From Methylorubrum rhodesianum (GTDB lineage Bacteria > Pseudomonadota > Alphaproteobacteria > Rhizobiales > Beijerinckiaceae): 64,000 nucleotides of DNA. A program made the position numbers and the translations under genes. Positions within the stretch are counted from its first letter, which is position 1, and each line of letters opens with the position of its first letter. Of the stretch, positions 45,808-55,071 are shown one piece after another. Where the stretch lies: assembly GCF_014199985.1 (NCBI RefSeq), contig NZ_JACHOS010000002.1, positions 372,001 through 436,000 on the forward strand, given 5' to 3'. Under the pieces are notes generated by a model, which was not told the DNA's origin, made no database searches, and saw nothing but the letters and a program-made list of their open reading frames with translations.

Positions 45808-46186
45808 ACTTGCAGAACGTACCGTCAAGGTTCCGGTTCCGCGGGCGAACTCTGATCCCGGAGTGGTCGCCGCGCGCCGGATCTGATCCCGCGGCAGGCG
45901 AGAATTCCGCAGTGCAGAGAGGCCCTGAGCGTCGTCAACGCGGCGGTCGGTGCCCGAGTTCTGCCGCACGTCACGGGCGCGGACGCCGCCTCGGCTTGAC
46001 GGCCCCCGCGCCCGCCGTGCTAGAGACCCGGTCGAGAAGCAGGCGGGCTCAAGGGTGCGTTTGTCATCAATCACTTAAGCGGCGCTTCGAACCTGCCCGG
46101 CATGGAGCGCACGTATCGTGTTCGAAGGCGGTCGCGGTTCATGCCCGCGCTCTCGAACCTAGCGCCCCTCTCGCCCCGGTGACCGT
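45808..46186. other. Intergenic region upstream of the ABC exporter
   Basis: About 380 bp with no supported gene, RNA or clear repeat. It presumably contains promoters for the flanking genes; none was convincing. Confidence 0.35.
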
Positions 46187-47977
46187 TTGAGGACCCTCCT
46201 CGATCTCCTGCGGGTGATGCGGCGGCGCGACCGGCAGCGGCTGTCATGGCTCGGGCTGGGACTGGGGTTTGCCGCCCTTCTCGAAGTGGTCGGCGTCGCG
46301 TCGGTGCTCCCGTTCCTCACGCTGGTGGGCGATCCCGGCGCGGCCGCACGCATCCCCTACCTCGCCAGCCTTCGCAGCGCCTTCGGCCTCGGCGATGACC
46401 GCGCCTTCCTCCTCGCTACGGGGTTCGCCGCCCTCGCCGCGATTCTGGTCACCAGCGCGGTCAACGCCGCCTTCGCCTACGCTCAGCTCCTGTTCGCGCA
46501 CCTTGTCGGATACGACTTCGCGCGGCGCCTGCTCGCTCGCTACGTCGGTCGCGAGAGGCTCTTCTTCGCCCATGCCAACAGCGCCGAGCTCGCCAAGAAC
46601 GTGCTGAGCGAGACGGACCGCCTCGTCGTCGGCGTGTTCACTCCAGCCATGGTGATCGCCTCGCGCGGCGCCTCGGCCCTCGCGGTGGTCATTTTCCTGA
46701 TCGCCTATCAGCCACGGCTCGCGCTGATTCTCGGCGGCGGCTTCGGCGGGCTCTACGTCGCGATCTACCTCGTCATGCGAGCCCGCCTGGCCCGGCTCGG
46801 CGCGCGGGCGGTGGCGGGTAACGAGGGGCGCTACCGGGTCGTGCAGGAGACCTTCGGAGCTCTGACCGAACTCAAGCTCTACGGTCGCGCCGAGACCTTC
46901 ACGGCCAGGTTCGATGCGCCGGCCCGCTCCTACGCCCACGCGCTCGCCTCCAGTCTGGTCACCGGACAACTGCCGCGTTTCGTCATCGAATCACTCGCCT
47001 TCGGCGGCGTGATCGCGGTCGTGCTCTTCGCGCTGACGCAGGGCATCGACACCGCCGGGATGCTGCCGCTGCTCGGCCTGTTCGCCTTCGCCGGCTACCG
47101 CATGCTGCCGGCCTTCCAGAACATCTTCACCTCCGTCTCGCAGCTGCGTTTCCACCTGCCCGGCGTGCGTCTCGTCGTTGATGCGCTGGCGGGCGAGCGC
47201 GAGCCGCGTCCTCGCACCGCCGAGCGTCTGCCCTTCACCAAAGCGATCCGCCTGGAGGACGTCGCCTTCGATTACGAGCCCGGCCGGCCCACCCTGCGCG
47301 GCATCGACCTGACGATTCCCGCCCACACCACAATCGGACTCATCGGCCGCACCGGCTCGGGCAAGTCGACCCTGGTGGGCCTGATCCTGGGCATTCTCAC
47401 ACCCAATCGGGGCCGCGTCCTGATCGATGGCCGGCCCCTCGATCCAGACAGCCTTCCGGCGTGGCAGAACCGGATCGGTTACGTGCCGCAGGACGTCTTT
47501 CTCATCGACGGCAGCATCGCGCAGAACATCGCCCTCGGCATCGAGCCGGACCGGCTCGACCGGGCGGCCGTGGAACGCGCCGCGCGGCTTGCCGGCGCGC
47601 ACGACTTCGTCACCGCCCTAAGCAACGGCTACGAGACCGGCGTCGGCGAGCGCGGGGCGAGGCTCAGCGGCGGCCAGCGCCAGCGCATCGGCATCGCCCG
47701 CGCGCTCTATCACGACCCCGACGTCATCGTGTTCGACGAGGCGACGAGCGCCCTCGACGGCGAGACAGAGGCGGCGGTGATGGAAGCGCTCGGCGCGCTC
47801 GGCGGCACACGCACCATCATCATGATCGCCCATCGCCTGACCTCTCTGCGACGGGCCGACACGGTCCACGTCGTCGAGGATGGGCGGATCGTCGCCTCCG
47901 GGCCGCCCTCGCAGGTAATCGCGGATCCGGCCACGTCGACGCCGCCCGGCGGCACCGTCACGGCGCAGAGCCGATAA
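46187..47977 (+). CDS. PglK-like ABC exporter (fused permease-ATPase)
   Basis: 596 residues. An N-terminal six-helix permease (GLGLGFAALLEVVGVASVLPFLTLVG...; residues 1-310) is followed by an ATPase with Walker A IGRTGSGKSTLVGL, signature RLSGGQRQRIGIARALY, Walker B DVIVFDEATSALD and H-loop IAHRL. The layout resembles PglK/lipid-linked oligosaccharide flippases and other half-transporters acting as homodimers. TTG 46187 is the earliest in-frame start; ATG 46217 is possible. Substrate unknown. Confidence 0.88.
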   Translation: MRTLLDLLRVMRRRDRQRLSWLGLGLGFAALLEVVGVASVLPFLTLVGDPGAAARIPYLASLRSAFGLGDDRAFLLATGFAALAAILVTSAVNAAFAYAQLLFAHLVGYDFARRLLARYVGRERLFFAHANSAELAKNVLSETDRLVVGVFTPAMVIASRGASALAVVIFLIAYQPRLALILGGGFGGLYVAIYLVMRARLARLGARAVAGNEGRYRVVQETFGALTELKLYGRAETFTARFDAPARSYAHALASSLVTGQLPRFVIESLAFGGVIAVVLFALTQGIDTAGMLPLLGLFAFAGYRMLPAFQNIFTSVSQLRFHLPGVRLVVDALAGEREPRPRTAERLPFTKAIRLEDVAFDYEPGRPTLRGIDLTIPAHTTIGLIGRTGSGKSTLVGLILGILTPNRGRVLIDGRPLDPDSLPAWQNRIGYVPQDVFLIDGSIAQNIALGIEPDRLDRAAVERAARLAGAHDFVTALSNGYETGVGERGARLSGGQRQRIGIARALYHDPDVIVFDEATSALDGETEAAVMEALGALGGTRTIIMIAHRLTSLRRADTVHVVEDGRIVASGPPSQVIADPATSTPPGGTVTAQSR

Positions 47978-48090
47978 GGGCTCCGTTTCGGCACAGCGGA
48001 TGCGGCCTCTTTTCTCCGAAAGGCAATGGCCACCATTCGCGGCGATGCTCTATCGCTTCCAAGCGGAGCGTTAAAGCGGGGACGGTGGTG

Positions 48091-48969
48091 ATGGGCGAGA
48101 CGATCGAGATCCGAGCCGGCGACGGCAGCACGGCGCGGATCGCGCTCCGCGGAGCCGAGCCGGTCTCCTGGCAGGTGGAGGAGCGAGAATATCTCTGGAA
48201 CGGCGATCCCGCACACTGGAATCGAAGCGCGCCCTGGCTCTTCCCGGTCGTCGGCGCCTCCGCCGGAGGCGCCGTGCAGGTGGAGGGCCGGCGCTACCCG
48301 ATGGCTCAGCACGGCTTTGCCCGCGACCAGCCCTTCGCGGTCATCGATCGAAGCGAAGAGGCGGTCTCCCTGAGCCTGAGCGACGATGAGGAGACGCGGG
48401 CGCAGTATCCCTTCCCGTTCCAGCTGACGATCGAGGCCCGCATCAGGCCCAAAACGCTCGCCTTCGAGATTCGCATCGAGAATCCGGGCGCGTCTCCCCT
48501 GCCCTACGCCCTCGGCTTCCACCCCGCCTTTCCGTGGCCCTTCGCGGGCGGCGAGCGTCGCGCCGGCGGCGGTTACGCGGTTCTGTTCGAGCGGGCGGAG
48601 CGGCCGTTCGTGCCCGAGGTCGGTGCGGGTGGGCTTTTGGTGCGCAGCGAGCGCGCGCTCGCCCTCGACGGGGCGCGGCTCGATCTGGATCCGAACATGT
48701 TCACCGAGGCCCTCGTTTTCCTGAACGCGCATAGCCGGACAATGCGGTTCGCGGCGCCGAACGGCCGGGCCATCGCCATGCGGATGGAGGATTTCCCTCA
48801 TCTCGCGGTCTGGACGAAACCAACAGCGCCGTTCCTGTCGCTCGAAGCCTGGACCGGCCACGCCGATTGGGCCGGCTTCGATGGCGAGCTGGCGGAGAGG
48901 GACTCGCAGCGCCAGCTGGCGCCGGGCGCGACCGCCCGGCACGGGATCGTACTGGCGATCGAAGACTGA
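48091..48969 (+). CDS. Aldose 1-epimerase family protein
   Basis: 292 residues of the galactose mutarotase-like beta-sandwich: EYLWNGDPAHWNRSAPWLFPVVG, then YPMAQHGFARDQPF with the conserved His, ALGFHPAFPWPF with the second His, and LAVWTKPTAPFLSLEAWTG with the catalytic acid region near the C-terminus. It resembles the YeaD/LacX-type branch, which acts on hexoses or hexose-6-phosphates. It lies 110 bp after the ABC exporter on the same strand, hinting at a sugar theme. Confidence 0.9.
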   Translation: MGETIEIRAGDGSTARIALRGAEPVSWQVEEREYLWNGDPAHWNRSAPWLFPVVGASAGGAVQVEGRRYPMAQHGFARDQPFAVIDRSEEAVSLSLSDDEETRAQYPFPFQLTIEARIRPKTLAFEIRIENPGASPLPYALGFHPAFPWPFAGGERRAGGGYAVLFERAERPFVPEVGAGGLLVRSERALALDGARLDLDPNMFTEALVFLNAHSRTMRFAAPNGRAIAMRMEDFPHLAVWTKPTAPFLSLEAWTGHADWAGFDGELAERDSQRQLAPGATARHGIVLAIED

Positions 48970-48978
48970 GTCCGATCG

Positions 48979-49188
48979 TCAATCGACGGCGATGATGACG
49001 TCGGAGCTCTTGATCACGGCGTAGGCGTCACCGCCGACCTTGAGCCCGAGCGCATCGACCGACTCGTTGGTGATGGCCGAGGTGACGACCTGGCCGCTGG
49101 CGATCTCGATCTTCACATGCGCCGTGGTCGCGCCCTTCTCGACCGAAACGACCTTGCCCTTGAGGACGTTTCGCGCGCTGAGCTTCAT
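48979..49188 (-). CDS. Mop/TOBE-domain molybdate-binding protein
   Basis: 69 residues: MKLSARNVLKGKVVSVEKGA, then VKIEIASGQVVTSAITNESV and GGDAYAVIKSSDVIIAVD. This is one full Mop (TOBE) domain of the molbindin type that assembles into hexamers storing molybdate. It stands alone here, without mod transporter genes. The molybdenum link to moaA 24 kb away is only thematic. Confidence 0.93.
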   Translation of the reverse strand: MKLSARNVLKGKVVSVEKGATTAHVKIEIASGQVVTSAITNESVDALGLKVGGDAYAVIKSSDVIIAVD

Positions 49189-49269
49189 GGATGGCTTTCT
49201 CCGTTGCTGGGATGGCCCTCCCTGCCCCAGCCGTCGCGGGCCGGCAAGCGGCAGCCATCCGCTTGTCCC

Positions 49270-49650
49270 TCACACGTCAGGGAGATCGTCCTCGCCCAGA
49301 TCGGCATCGGCCTCTTCCGAGACGCGCCGGCGGCAGCCCCACTCGGCCAGCATCGCGTTCATGTCGTCGAGCACGAAGTGACGGGCGCTGTCGCGGTCGT
49401 AGCCCTCGTCGAGGAGGTCGTCGTACTCGGTGAAGGCATGGCGGGCGAAAGCCGTGAGGGCGAGCCAGGCCGCATTTTCCGGCACGGCGCCTCGCAGACC
49501 GGGGCTGCGCAGCGCCCGATCCACCACCGCCTCCGCTTCGAACTCCGGCAGCCGCGGGGCCAGCCGCATCAGCGCCTCCGTCACCAACGTGCGCCGATCC
49601 GCCAACGGGGCAACGCCAGCCGGACGGTCCGGGCTCACTCCCTTCTTCAT
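49270..49650 (-). CDS. DUF2293 domain protein
   Basis: 126 residues: MRLAPRLPEFEAEAVVDRAL, then PENAAWLALTAFARHAFTEYDDLLDEGYDRDSARHFVLDDMNAMLAEWGCRR. The Arg-His-x-V core and helical pattern fit DUF2293. The function is unknown. It is located between the Mop protein and rpsI on the minus strand; 83 bp separate it from rpsI, so a shared transcript is possible. Confidence 0.82.
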   Translation of the reverse strand: MKKGVSPDRPAGVAPLADRRTLVTEALMRLAPRLPEFEAEAVVDRALRSPGLRGAVPENAAWLALTAFARHAFTEYDDLLDEGYDRDSARHFVLDDMNAMLAEWGCRRRVSEEADADLGEDDLPDV

Positions 49651-49733
49651 GCGACGACCTCGCCTCGTTGCGCGACACGAAAAAGGGCGGAGCCTCGCGG
49701 CCCCGCCCCTGACAACGTCGAAGATGAAGCGCC

Positions 49734-50219
49734 TTAGCGCTTCGAGAACTGGAAGCTGCGGCGGGCCTTCTTGCGGCCGTACTTCTTGCGCTCCACGACG
49801 CGCGGGTCGCGGGTCAGGAAGCCCTCGCGCTTGAGCGGCGAACGCAGTTCCGGCTCGTAGTAGGTCAGAGCCTTGGACAGGCCGTGGCGCACGGCGCCCG
49901 CCTGACCGGAGAGACCGCCACCCTTCACCGTGACGGTGATGTCGTACTGGTCGACGCGGCTGACGATCTCCAGCGGCTGGCGCAGGATCATGCGCAGCAC
50001 CGGACGGGCGAAGTAGGTCTCGACCGGGCGGCCGTTGACGACCACGGTGCCGTTGCCGGGCTTGATCCAGACGCGGGCGACCGCGTCCTTGCGCTTGCCG
50101 GTGGCGTAGGCGCGGCCCTGGGCGTCCAGCTTCTGGACGTGGACGGGCGCCTCGTTCTCCGAGTTGCTCGTCTGGGTGTTCGCCCGATTGAGATCGGCGA
50201 GGGACTGAAGGGTCGCCAT
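49734..50219 (-). CDS. rpsI: 30S ribosomal protein S9
   Basis: 161 residues from ATG 50219; the N-terminal ~35-residue extension is common in Alphaproteobacteria. The S9 core [40 protein letters not shown] and the C-terminal [17 protein letters not shown] are intact. The last Arg contacts P-site tRNA. It is two bases downstream of rplM, the universal L13-S9 operon. Confidence 0.98.
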   Translation of the reverse strand: MATLQSLADLNRANTQTSNSENEAPVHVQKLDAQGRAYATGKRKDAVARVWIKPGNGTVVVNGRPVETYFARPVLRMILRQPLEIVSRVDQYDITVTVKGGGLSGQAGAVRHGLSKALTYYEPELRSPLKREGFLTRDPRVVERKKYGRKKARRSFQFSKR

Positions 50220-50221
50220 GA

Positions 50222-50683
50222 TCAAGCGCTCACGTTCTTACGGTTGAGGGAGCCGACGTCGAGCGCCTGCGGCTGCTGGGCCTCGTGGGGGTGCTCGGCG
50301 CCCTTGTAGACGCGCAGGTTGCCGAGGATCTGGCGGAAGAGCGGGCCGCGGGGCAGCATGCGCTCGACAGCCTTCTCGACCACGCGCTCGGGGAACCGGC
50401 CCTCGAGGATGAACTTGGCCGAGCGCTCCTTGATGCCGCCCGGATAGCCCGTGTGGTGGTAGTAGACCTTCTGGTCGTACTTGCGGCCGGTGAACTTCAC
50501 CTTGTCCGCGTTGATGACGATGACGTTGTCGCCGCAATCGACGTGGGGCGTGTAGGCGGCCTTGTGCTTGCCGCGCAGGCGCATCGCCACGATCGAAGCG
50601 AGACGGCCCACGACGAGGCCCTCGGCGTCGATCACGACCCACTTCTTGTCGACGTCGGCGGGCTTCAGCGAAGTGGTCTTCAT
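50222..50683 (-). CDS. rplM: 50S ribosomal protein L13
   Basis: 153 residues from ATG 50683: [54 protein letters not shown] and [16 protein letters not shown] are the L13 signatures. Met 50683 starts the normal family length; the frame is open 35 codons further upstream but that is leader. rpsI follows directly. Confidence 0.98.
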   Translation of the reverse strand: MKTTSLKPADVDKKWVVIDAEGLVVGRLASIVAMRLRGKHKAAYTPHVDCGDNVIVINADKVKFTGRKYDQKVYYHHTGYPGGIKERSAKFILEGRFPERVVEKAVERMLPRGPLFRQILGNLRVYKGAEHPHEAQQPQALDVGSLNRKNVSA

Positions 50684-50759
50684 GGCCGATTCCCGTGCCG
50701 GTGACGTTGGAAACAAGGCGCCGCCGCGTCGGGTGAGGACGCAGCGGCGTGCGGGAGGG

Positions 50760-50788
50760 TCACTACGGAGGATTCGCGGCCGCGTCAA
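50760..50788 (-). promoter_or_regulatory. Probable rplM-rpsI promoter
   Basis: On the minus strand TTGACG (50788-50783) and TAGTGA (50765-50760) are 17 nt apart. Transcription would begin near 50752, giving a ~70-nt leader rich in GC hairpins (CGCCGCTGCG/GCGGCGCC type) before rplM. Confidence 0.45.
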
Positions 50789-50920
50789 GGCGCGACACGG
50801 ACGCCTAAGCCAGAAAACCGCAATGAAACGAAGGCTCTTGACACTACGGTATCAAGATACCGCATCTCTCTTGGGGTCTGGGCCGGATCCGCACGCTCCC
50901 GAGCGGTCGATGTGAGGACA
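50789..50920. other. Intergenic region with GGTATC-AA-GATACC palindrome
   Basis: No gene. TTGACA at 50838-50843 is followed by an inverted repeat GGTATC (50848-50853) AA GATACC (50856-50861). The repeat could be a regulator site, but no start with a matching -10 was found on either strand. Confidence 0.3.
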
Positions 50921-50954
50921 AGAAAAACCCGCCGCGGATTGGACCGGGCGGGTT
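50921..50954 (-). terminator. Intrinsic terminator of the transglutaminase-like gene
   Basis: On the minus strand AACCCGCC (50954-50947) pairs with GGCGGGTT (50933-50926) and is followed by TTTTCTTG. It lies about 130 bp after the stop of the 51084-51944 gene. Confidence 0.75.
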
Positions 50955-51028
50955 GAGTTGGAGATTCGTCCGGATAACCCGAACATAAAGGCAGACGGGT
51001 GATCGCGCCGGGTAATCCGGCTCGGACG

Positions 51029-51047
51029 AAAAAATTTCAAATTTTTT
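51029..51047. repeat. A/T palindrome AAAAAATTT-C-AAATTTTTT
   Basis: A perfect 19-bp palindrome around a single C in an otherwise GC-rich genome, 37 bp after the transglutaminase-like gene's stop. It may act as a second weak terminator or as a bend or nucleoid-protein site. Confidence 0.5.
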
Positions 51048-51083
51048 GCCGACGGCTCGGCAGAAGCGGTGAGGCAATCGCAA

Positions 51084-51944
51084 TCACACGGCGCCAGCAT
51101 TTGGGGCCGGTGTTTCGGTCGAGATTGCATCGACCGTCCGTTGTGCCGGCTCGGGGCCTCCATCGGCCCGGTCGATGCGGATCTCCATGCCGGTGGGCTC
51201 CATCGTCCCGAACGGCGTCGAGAAGGCGATCTCGGCGGCGTCCCGGCCGACCCCGATGCGCACGAGACCGTCGAGATGGGCTTGGCGGGTCGCGTCGAAC
51301 AGCCACCAGCGCCCATCGAGATAGGCCTCGAACACGGCGTGGAAGTCGCGCGGTACGAGGCCGTAGGCGTAGCAACTGACGAAGCGGGCCGGGATGCCGA
51401 GCGCCCGGCAGAAGGCCGTGCCGAGATGCGCGAAATCGCGGCAGACGCCCGCCCGCTTGAGAAGCGTCTCGTCGGCGGTCGTCTCGCTGTCGCTGGCGCC
51501 GCGCTGATAGGCGATGTGATCGTGGATCCAGTTACAGATCGCGTTGACCCGCTCATGACCCTGGGGCAGCGCCCCGAATTCGGCCTGAGCGAACGGCGTC
51601 AGGCGGTCCGAGGAGACAAAACGGCTCGGCAGGAGGAAGGGCAGGATGTCGAGAGGAAGCTCCGCGACCGGCGTCTCGCGGATCGTCGCCGGGTCGGCCC
51701 GGGTCACGCTCAGCGCGACCTCGGCGTTGTACTCGAGCGAGAGCGCACCCTCCTGCGCGGTGACGCCGAGGTAGCGGTTCTTGAGGTCGGGATGAACGTA
51801 GACCCGACGCCCCGGATCAGGCGTCAAGGTCAGGGCTTCGCTGATGATATCGAGGCTGCGCAATTGTGCGACCTCGACGTTGAAGATGAAGGTGGTGGGG
51901 CTCTTGACCTCGTAGGCGAGGCTGCAGCCGAGCTTGAACCGCAC
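51084..51944 (-). CDS. Transglutaminase-like cysteine protease family protein 1
   Basis: 286 residues from GTG 51944 (GGAG 7 nt upstream): FKLGCSLAYEVKSPTTFIFN is the N-terminal immunoglobulin-like start of the family. The catalytic core is AGVCRDFAHLGTAFCRALGIPAR (Cys), DFHAVFEAYL (His) and LFDATRQAH (Asp). Family members include amide-bond hydrolases and transpeptidases. It has no signal peptide. A second, distinct homologue lies at 56862-57701. Confidence 0.88.
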   Translation of the reverse strand: MRFKLGCSLAYEVKSPTTFIFNVEVAQLRSLDIISEALTLTPDPGRRVYVHPDLKNRYLGVTAQEGALSLEYNAEVALSVTRADPATIRETPVAELPLDILPFLLPSRFVSSDRLTPFAQAEFGALPQGHERVNAICNWIHDHIAYQRGASDSETTADETLLKRAGVCRDFAHLGTAFCRALGIPARFVSCYAYGLVPRDFHAVFEAYLDGRWWLFDATRQAHLDGLVRIGVGRDAAEIAFSTPFGTMEPTGMEIRIDRADGGPEPAQRTVDAISTETPAPNAGAV

Positions 51945-52032
51945 GGGTCGTCTCCGGATCTTCGCGGGGGTTGCCGCCTCGCCAAGCGAGGCATTTGGTC
52001 GCAAACGCGCGGAGGATCCGTCGGCTCCGTTT

Positions 52033-52638
52033 TCAGGCTGCCTGTTTTTTGCGCTGCAACAGAAGAACCGTCAGAGAGCGGACACCCTGCGCTCCGTGGA
52101 TCAGGACGCCCTCGATGTCGGCGGTAGCCGACGGACCCGTGTGGAGCACGGCGTAGGCTGCCTGGGCGAAGTCGGGTCGCTTGTAGGCCGCCTGGATGTT
52201 CACGACGATGTCGCCGGGATCGAGCAGGACGATCAGGTGCTGGGCGAGATAGGCGACCGAGTTCACGATCAGGTCGCTTTCCGTGAACAGCACCGAGCCG
52301 GTTTCGGCCACGCCGAAGCGGGCGCGCACCACCGCAACGTCCACGTCGGCCAGATCGCCCGGCTTACGGACGGCGCCGAGATCGCGGTTTCCGACGAATT
52401 CCGGCACGGCGGAGGCGATCACCCGCGCCCCATCGAAGCGCGACCGCACCGTCGCGAACGGATCGGAGGCCGGACCGGCCCGCTCGACCCGGCCACCCAT
52501 CTTGCCCAGGCGCTCGGCGAATTCGGCCACGAGGTCGTCGCCTACGAGGGGCGCGAAGGTCGGCACCTCGGGCAGCGGAAAGTCGCCGGCCGGGCGGTTC
52601 GTCCGCAGCCGTTCGAGGATCGCGTCACGGGGGCTCAC
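52033..52638 (-). CDS. lutC: LutC family protein (L-lactate utilization)
   Basis: 201 residues from GTG 52638, which overlaps the lutB stop (GTGA). The LutC/YkgG (DUF162) signature covers VVRARFGVAETGSVLFTESD and the end GPSATADIEGVLIHGAQGVR. LutABC oxidises L-lactate to pyruvate through an Fe-S multiprotein enzyme. It is last in lutA-lutB-lutC. Confidence 0.92.
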   Translation of the reverse strand: MSPRDAILERLRTNRPAGDFPLPEVPTFAPLVGDDLVAEFAERLGKMGGRVERAGPASDPFATVRSRFDGARVIASAVPEFVGNRDLGAVRKPGDLADVDVAVVRARFGVAETGSVLFTESDLIVNSVAYLAQHLIVLLDPGDIVVNIQAAYKRPDFAQAAYAVLHTGPSATADIEGVLIHGAQGVRSLTVLLLQRKKQAA

Positions 52639-54209
52639 GCGTCGCCTCCCTTCTTCATGCGGTTCTGCCGGTACCATGCGTGGAAGCTCTGGCGCGGGGC
52701 GTGGGGCATCTCGCGCTTCTTCCCCCACGTGTTGGCCGGGTTGTAGACGGCGAAGCGCGGCAGCACGCGAAGCGCCGAATCGGCGGTCTGGATCGCTGCG
52801 CGATAGGCAGCGGGGCGGCTGAGCACGGCACCGGCCGCCTTCATCATCCCCTGCTTCAGCAGCGGGATCTGATGCTCCTCGGCCAGCACCTTGCGCCAGG
52901 CGAAGATCTGCTCGTGGATGTTGATCTTCACCGGGCAGACGTTGGTGCAGGAGCCGTTCATGGTCGAGGAGAACGGCAGGGTCGAGTATTTCCGCTTGTT
53001 GAAGGTCGGGTCGATGATGAGCCCGATCGGGCCGGAATAGGTCGCGCCGTAGGAGAGGCCGCCCGAGCGCCGGTAGACCGGGCAGGTGTTCATGCAGGCG
53101 CCGCAGCGGATGCATTTGAGCGAAGTCCAGAATTCCTCCATCGCCAGCCGCTCGGAGCGGCCGTTATCGACCAGCACCATGTGCATCTCGGTTCCCGGTC
53201 GCGGCGCGCGGAAATGCGAGGTGTACTGGGTGATCGGCGAGCCGAGCGCCGAGCGCGAGAGCAGCCGGATGAACACGCCGAGATGCTCGACGCGCGGGAT
53301 CAGCTTCTCGATGCCGATCGAGTGAATCTGCAGCGGCGGCACGTTGCCGGACAGGTCGGCATTGCCCTCGTTGGTGCAGGTGACGACCGTGCCGGTCTCG
53401 GCGATGGCGAAGTTGCAGCCGGTCAGCCCCGCATCGGCCTTGAGGATCAGCGGACGAGTGGTCTCGCGCTGGCTCTCGGCGAGGTAGTGGGCGTCGTCGT
53501 TGTCGGGGTCGGTCCCGAGGGTCCGGGCGAACACGTCGGCGACGTCGAGGCGGGTCTTATGGACCGCCGGCATCACCACGTGGCTCGGCTCCTCCTCGTC
53601 GAGTTGCTGGATGCGCTCGCCGAGATCGGTCTCGATCACGTCGATGTCGTGGGCTGCCATGAAGTGACGGAAGCCGCACTCCTCGGTCAGCATCGACTTC
53701 GATTTCACCAGAGATTTGGCGCCGTGCTTCCTCAGGATGTCGAGCACGATCCGGTTATGCGCCGCCCCGTCCTCGGCCCAGTGGACGTGGACGCCGTTGG
53801 CCTTGGCCGCCGCCTCGAACTGTTCGAGGTAGCGGTCGAGATGGGTGAGCGTATGGGTCTTGATCTGCGAGGCGAGTTCGCGAAGCTCCTCCCATTCGGG
53901 GATGCCGTGGGCAGCCACGTCGCGCTTGCGGCGGACATCCCACAGGCGCTCGTCATGGGCCTTCTGGTGCAGCGGCGCGGCGAGGAAGCGCTCGGCGGCT
54001 TCCGCCTGATCGATCGGCCGGTTGCCGCGGATCTTCGCACCCCGGGGCTGCGGCTCGCGCGGGGCATCGGCACGGATCGGCTTCGAGGCGGCCTCGGCGT
54101 GCTGGAGCCGGTCGCCGCCGGGTCCCCGCTCGCTCTCGTCGGAGGGGGCGCGCACCTCGCGGTGGAGCACGTCCTCGGTCTGGCGCGGGGTCAGGTCGTC
54201 GCTGCTCAT
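52635..54209 (-). CDS. lutB: LutB family iron-sulfur protein
   Basis: 524 residues from ATG 54209. An extra ~60-residue polar N-terminus (RQTEDVLHREVRAPSDESER...) precedes the family core that starts near QAEAAERFLAAPLHQKAHDE. The DUF162-like middle carries LTGCNFAIAETGTVVTCTNEGN. Two ferredoxin clusters follow: CIRCGACMNTCPVYR and CTNVCPVKINIHEQIF. The gene overlaps lutA and lutC by 4 bp each, a tightly coupled operon. Confidence 0.93.
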   Translation of the reverse strand: MSSDDLTPRQTEDVLHREVRAPSDESERGPGGDRLQHAEAASKPIRADAPREPQPRGAKIRGNRPIDQAEAAERFLAAPLHQKAHDERLWDVRRKRDVAAHGIPEWEELRELASQIKTHTLTHLDRYLEQFEAAAKANGVHVHWAEDGAAHNRIVLDILRKHGAKSLVKSKSMLTEECGFRHFMAAHDIDVIETDLGERIQQLDEEEPSHVVMPAVHKTRLDVADVFARTLGTDPDNDDAHYLAESQRETTRPLILKADAGLTGCNFAIAETGTVVTCTNEGNADLSGNVPPLQIHSIGIEKLIPRVEHLGVFIRLLSRSALGSPITQYTSHFRAPRPGTEMHMVLVDNGRSERLAMEEFWTSLKCIRCGACMNTCPVYRRSGGLSYGATYSGPIGLIIDPTFNKRKYSTLPFSSTMNGSCTNVCPVKINIHEQIFAWRKVLAEEHQIPLLKQGMMKAAGAVLSRPAAYRAAIQTADSALRVLPRFAVYNPANTWGKKREMPHAPRQSFHAWYRQNRMKKGGDA

Positions 54210-54949
54210 GCGGCGGCTCCGTTCAGCACCTGGGCGATGTGGATGTATCGCAGCGGCACGCCGAGACGCTCGGCGCAGCCCTTCTGATGCATCAGGCAGG
54301 AGGAATCGGCCGAAACGACGTACTCGGCGCCGGCCCGGGCCTGATCCGTCACCTTGTCGTAGCCCATCTTGGCAGAGACCGCCGGCTCGAACACCGAGAA
54401 GGTGCCGCCGAAGCCGCAGCATTCGTCGGGGCGCGTCAGATCGACGACCTCCAGCCCCTTCACCTTCTTCAGAAGGTTGAGGGGCTTCGAGAAGAACGGC
54501 CTGTTCAGCTCGGTCGGCCGGGCATGGCCGATGCCGCGCAGGGCGTTGCAGTTCGAGTGGTAGGCGACCTTGTGCGGAAACTCTGCCCAGGGCAGCTCCT
54601 CGATCTTCAGGACATCGTGCAGGAACTCGACCAGTTCGAAGGTCTTGGCCCGCACCGCCTTGACCTCATCGGTCTGCGGGATGGCGGTGAGGTGCTCGCG
54701 CACCTGATGCACGCAGGAGCCAGACGGGGCGACGACATAATCGAACCCTGAGAAATTCTTGACGAACAGAGCCTCGGTCGCGGCCGCCTCCTGGTGGCAG
54801 CCGGTATTCGTCATCGGCTGGCCGCAACAGGTCTGATCGTAGGGATATTCGACAGACAGGCCGAAGCGCTCCAGCAGCTCCAGCGTGGCAATGCCGACCT
54901 CCGGCTCGAAGGCATCGACGTAGCAGGGGACGAAAAGCCCGATCCGCAT
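54206..54949 (-). CDS. lutA: LutA family CCG-domain protein
   Basis: 247 residues from ATG 54949. The two CCG (heterodisulfide reductase-type) motifs are YDQTCCGQPMTNTGC and PDECCGFGGTFS. MRIGLFVPCYVDAFEP is the standard start, giving a better length than the frame's earlier Met. It heads the lutABC operon; lactate or glycolate oxidation fits its C1/C2 metabolic setting. No lactate permease or regulator is adjacent. Confidence 0.93.
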   Translation of the reverse strand: MRIGLFVPCYVDAFEPEVGIATLELLERFGLSVEYPYDQTCCGQPMTNTGCHQEAAATEALFVKNFSGFDYVVAPSGSCVHQVREHLTAIPQTDEVKAVRAKTFELVEFLHDVLKIEELPWAEFPHKVAYHSNCNALRGIGHARPTELNRPFFSKPLNLLKKVKGLEVVDLTRPDECCGFGGTFSVFEPAVSAKMGYDKVTDQARAGAEYVVSADSSCLMHQKGCAERLGVPLRYIHIAQVLNGAAA

Positions 54950-55071
54950 GGCGCTCTTTGATCGCGATTTCAGCCGAGTGCGCGGCCCGTCCACCTTGGA
55001 ACGGTTTCAAGCCGGCAAGGGCTGCATACGCCTCCGATCCCGCGTTTCCAAGCGCGGGCCGCGCGCTTCGA

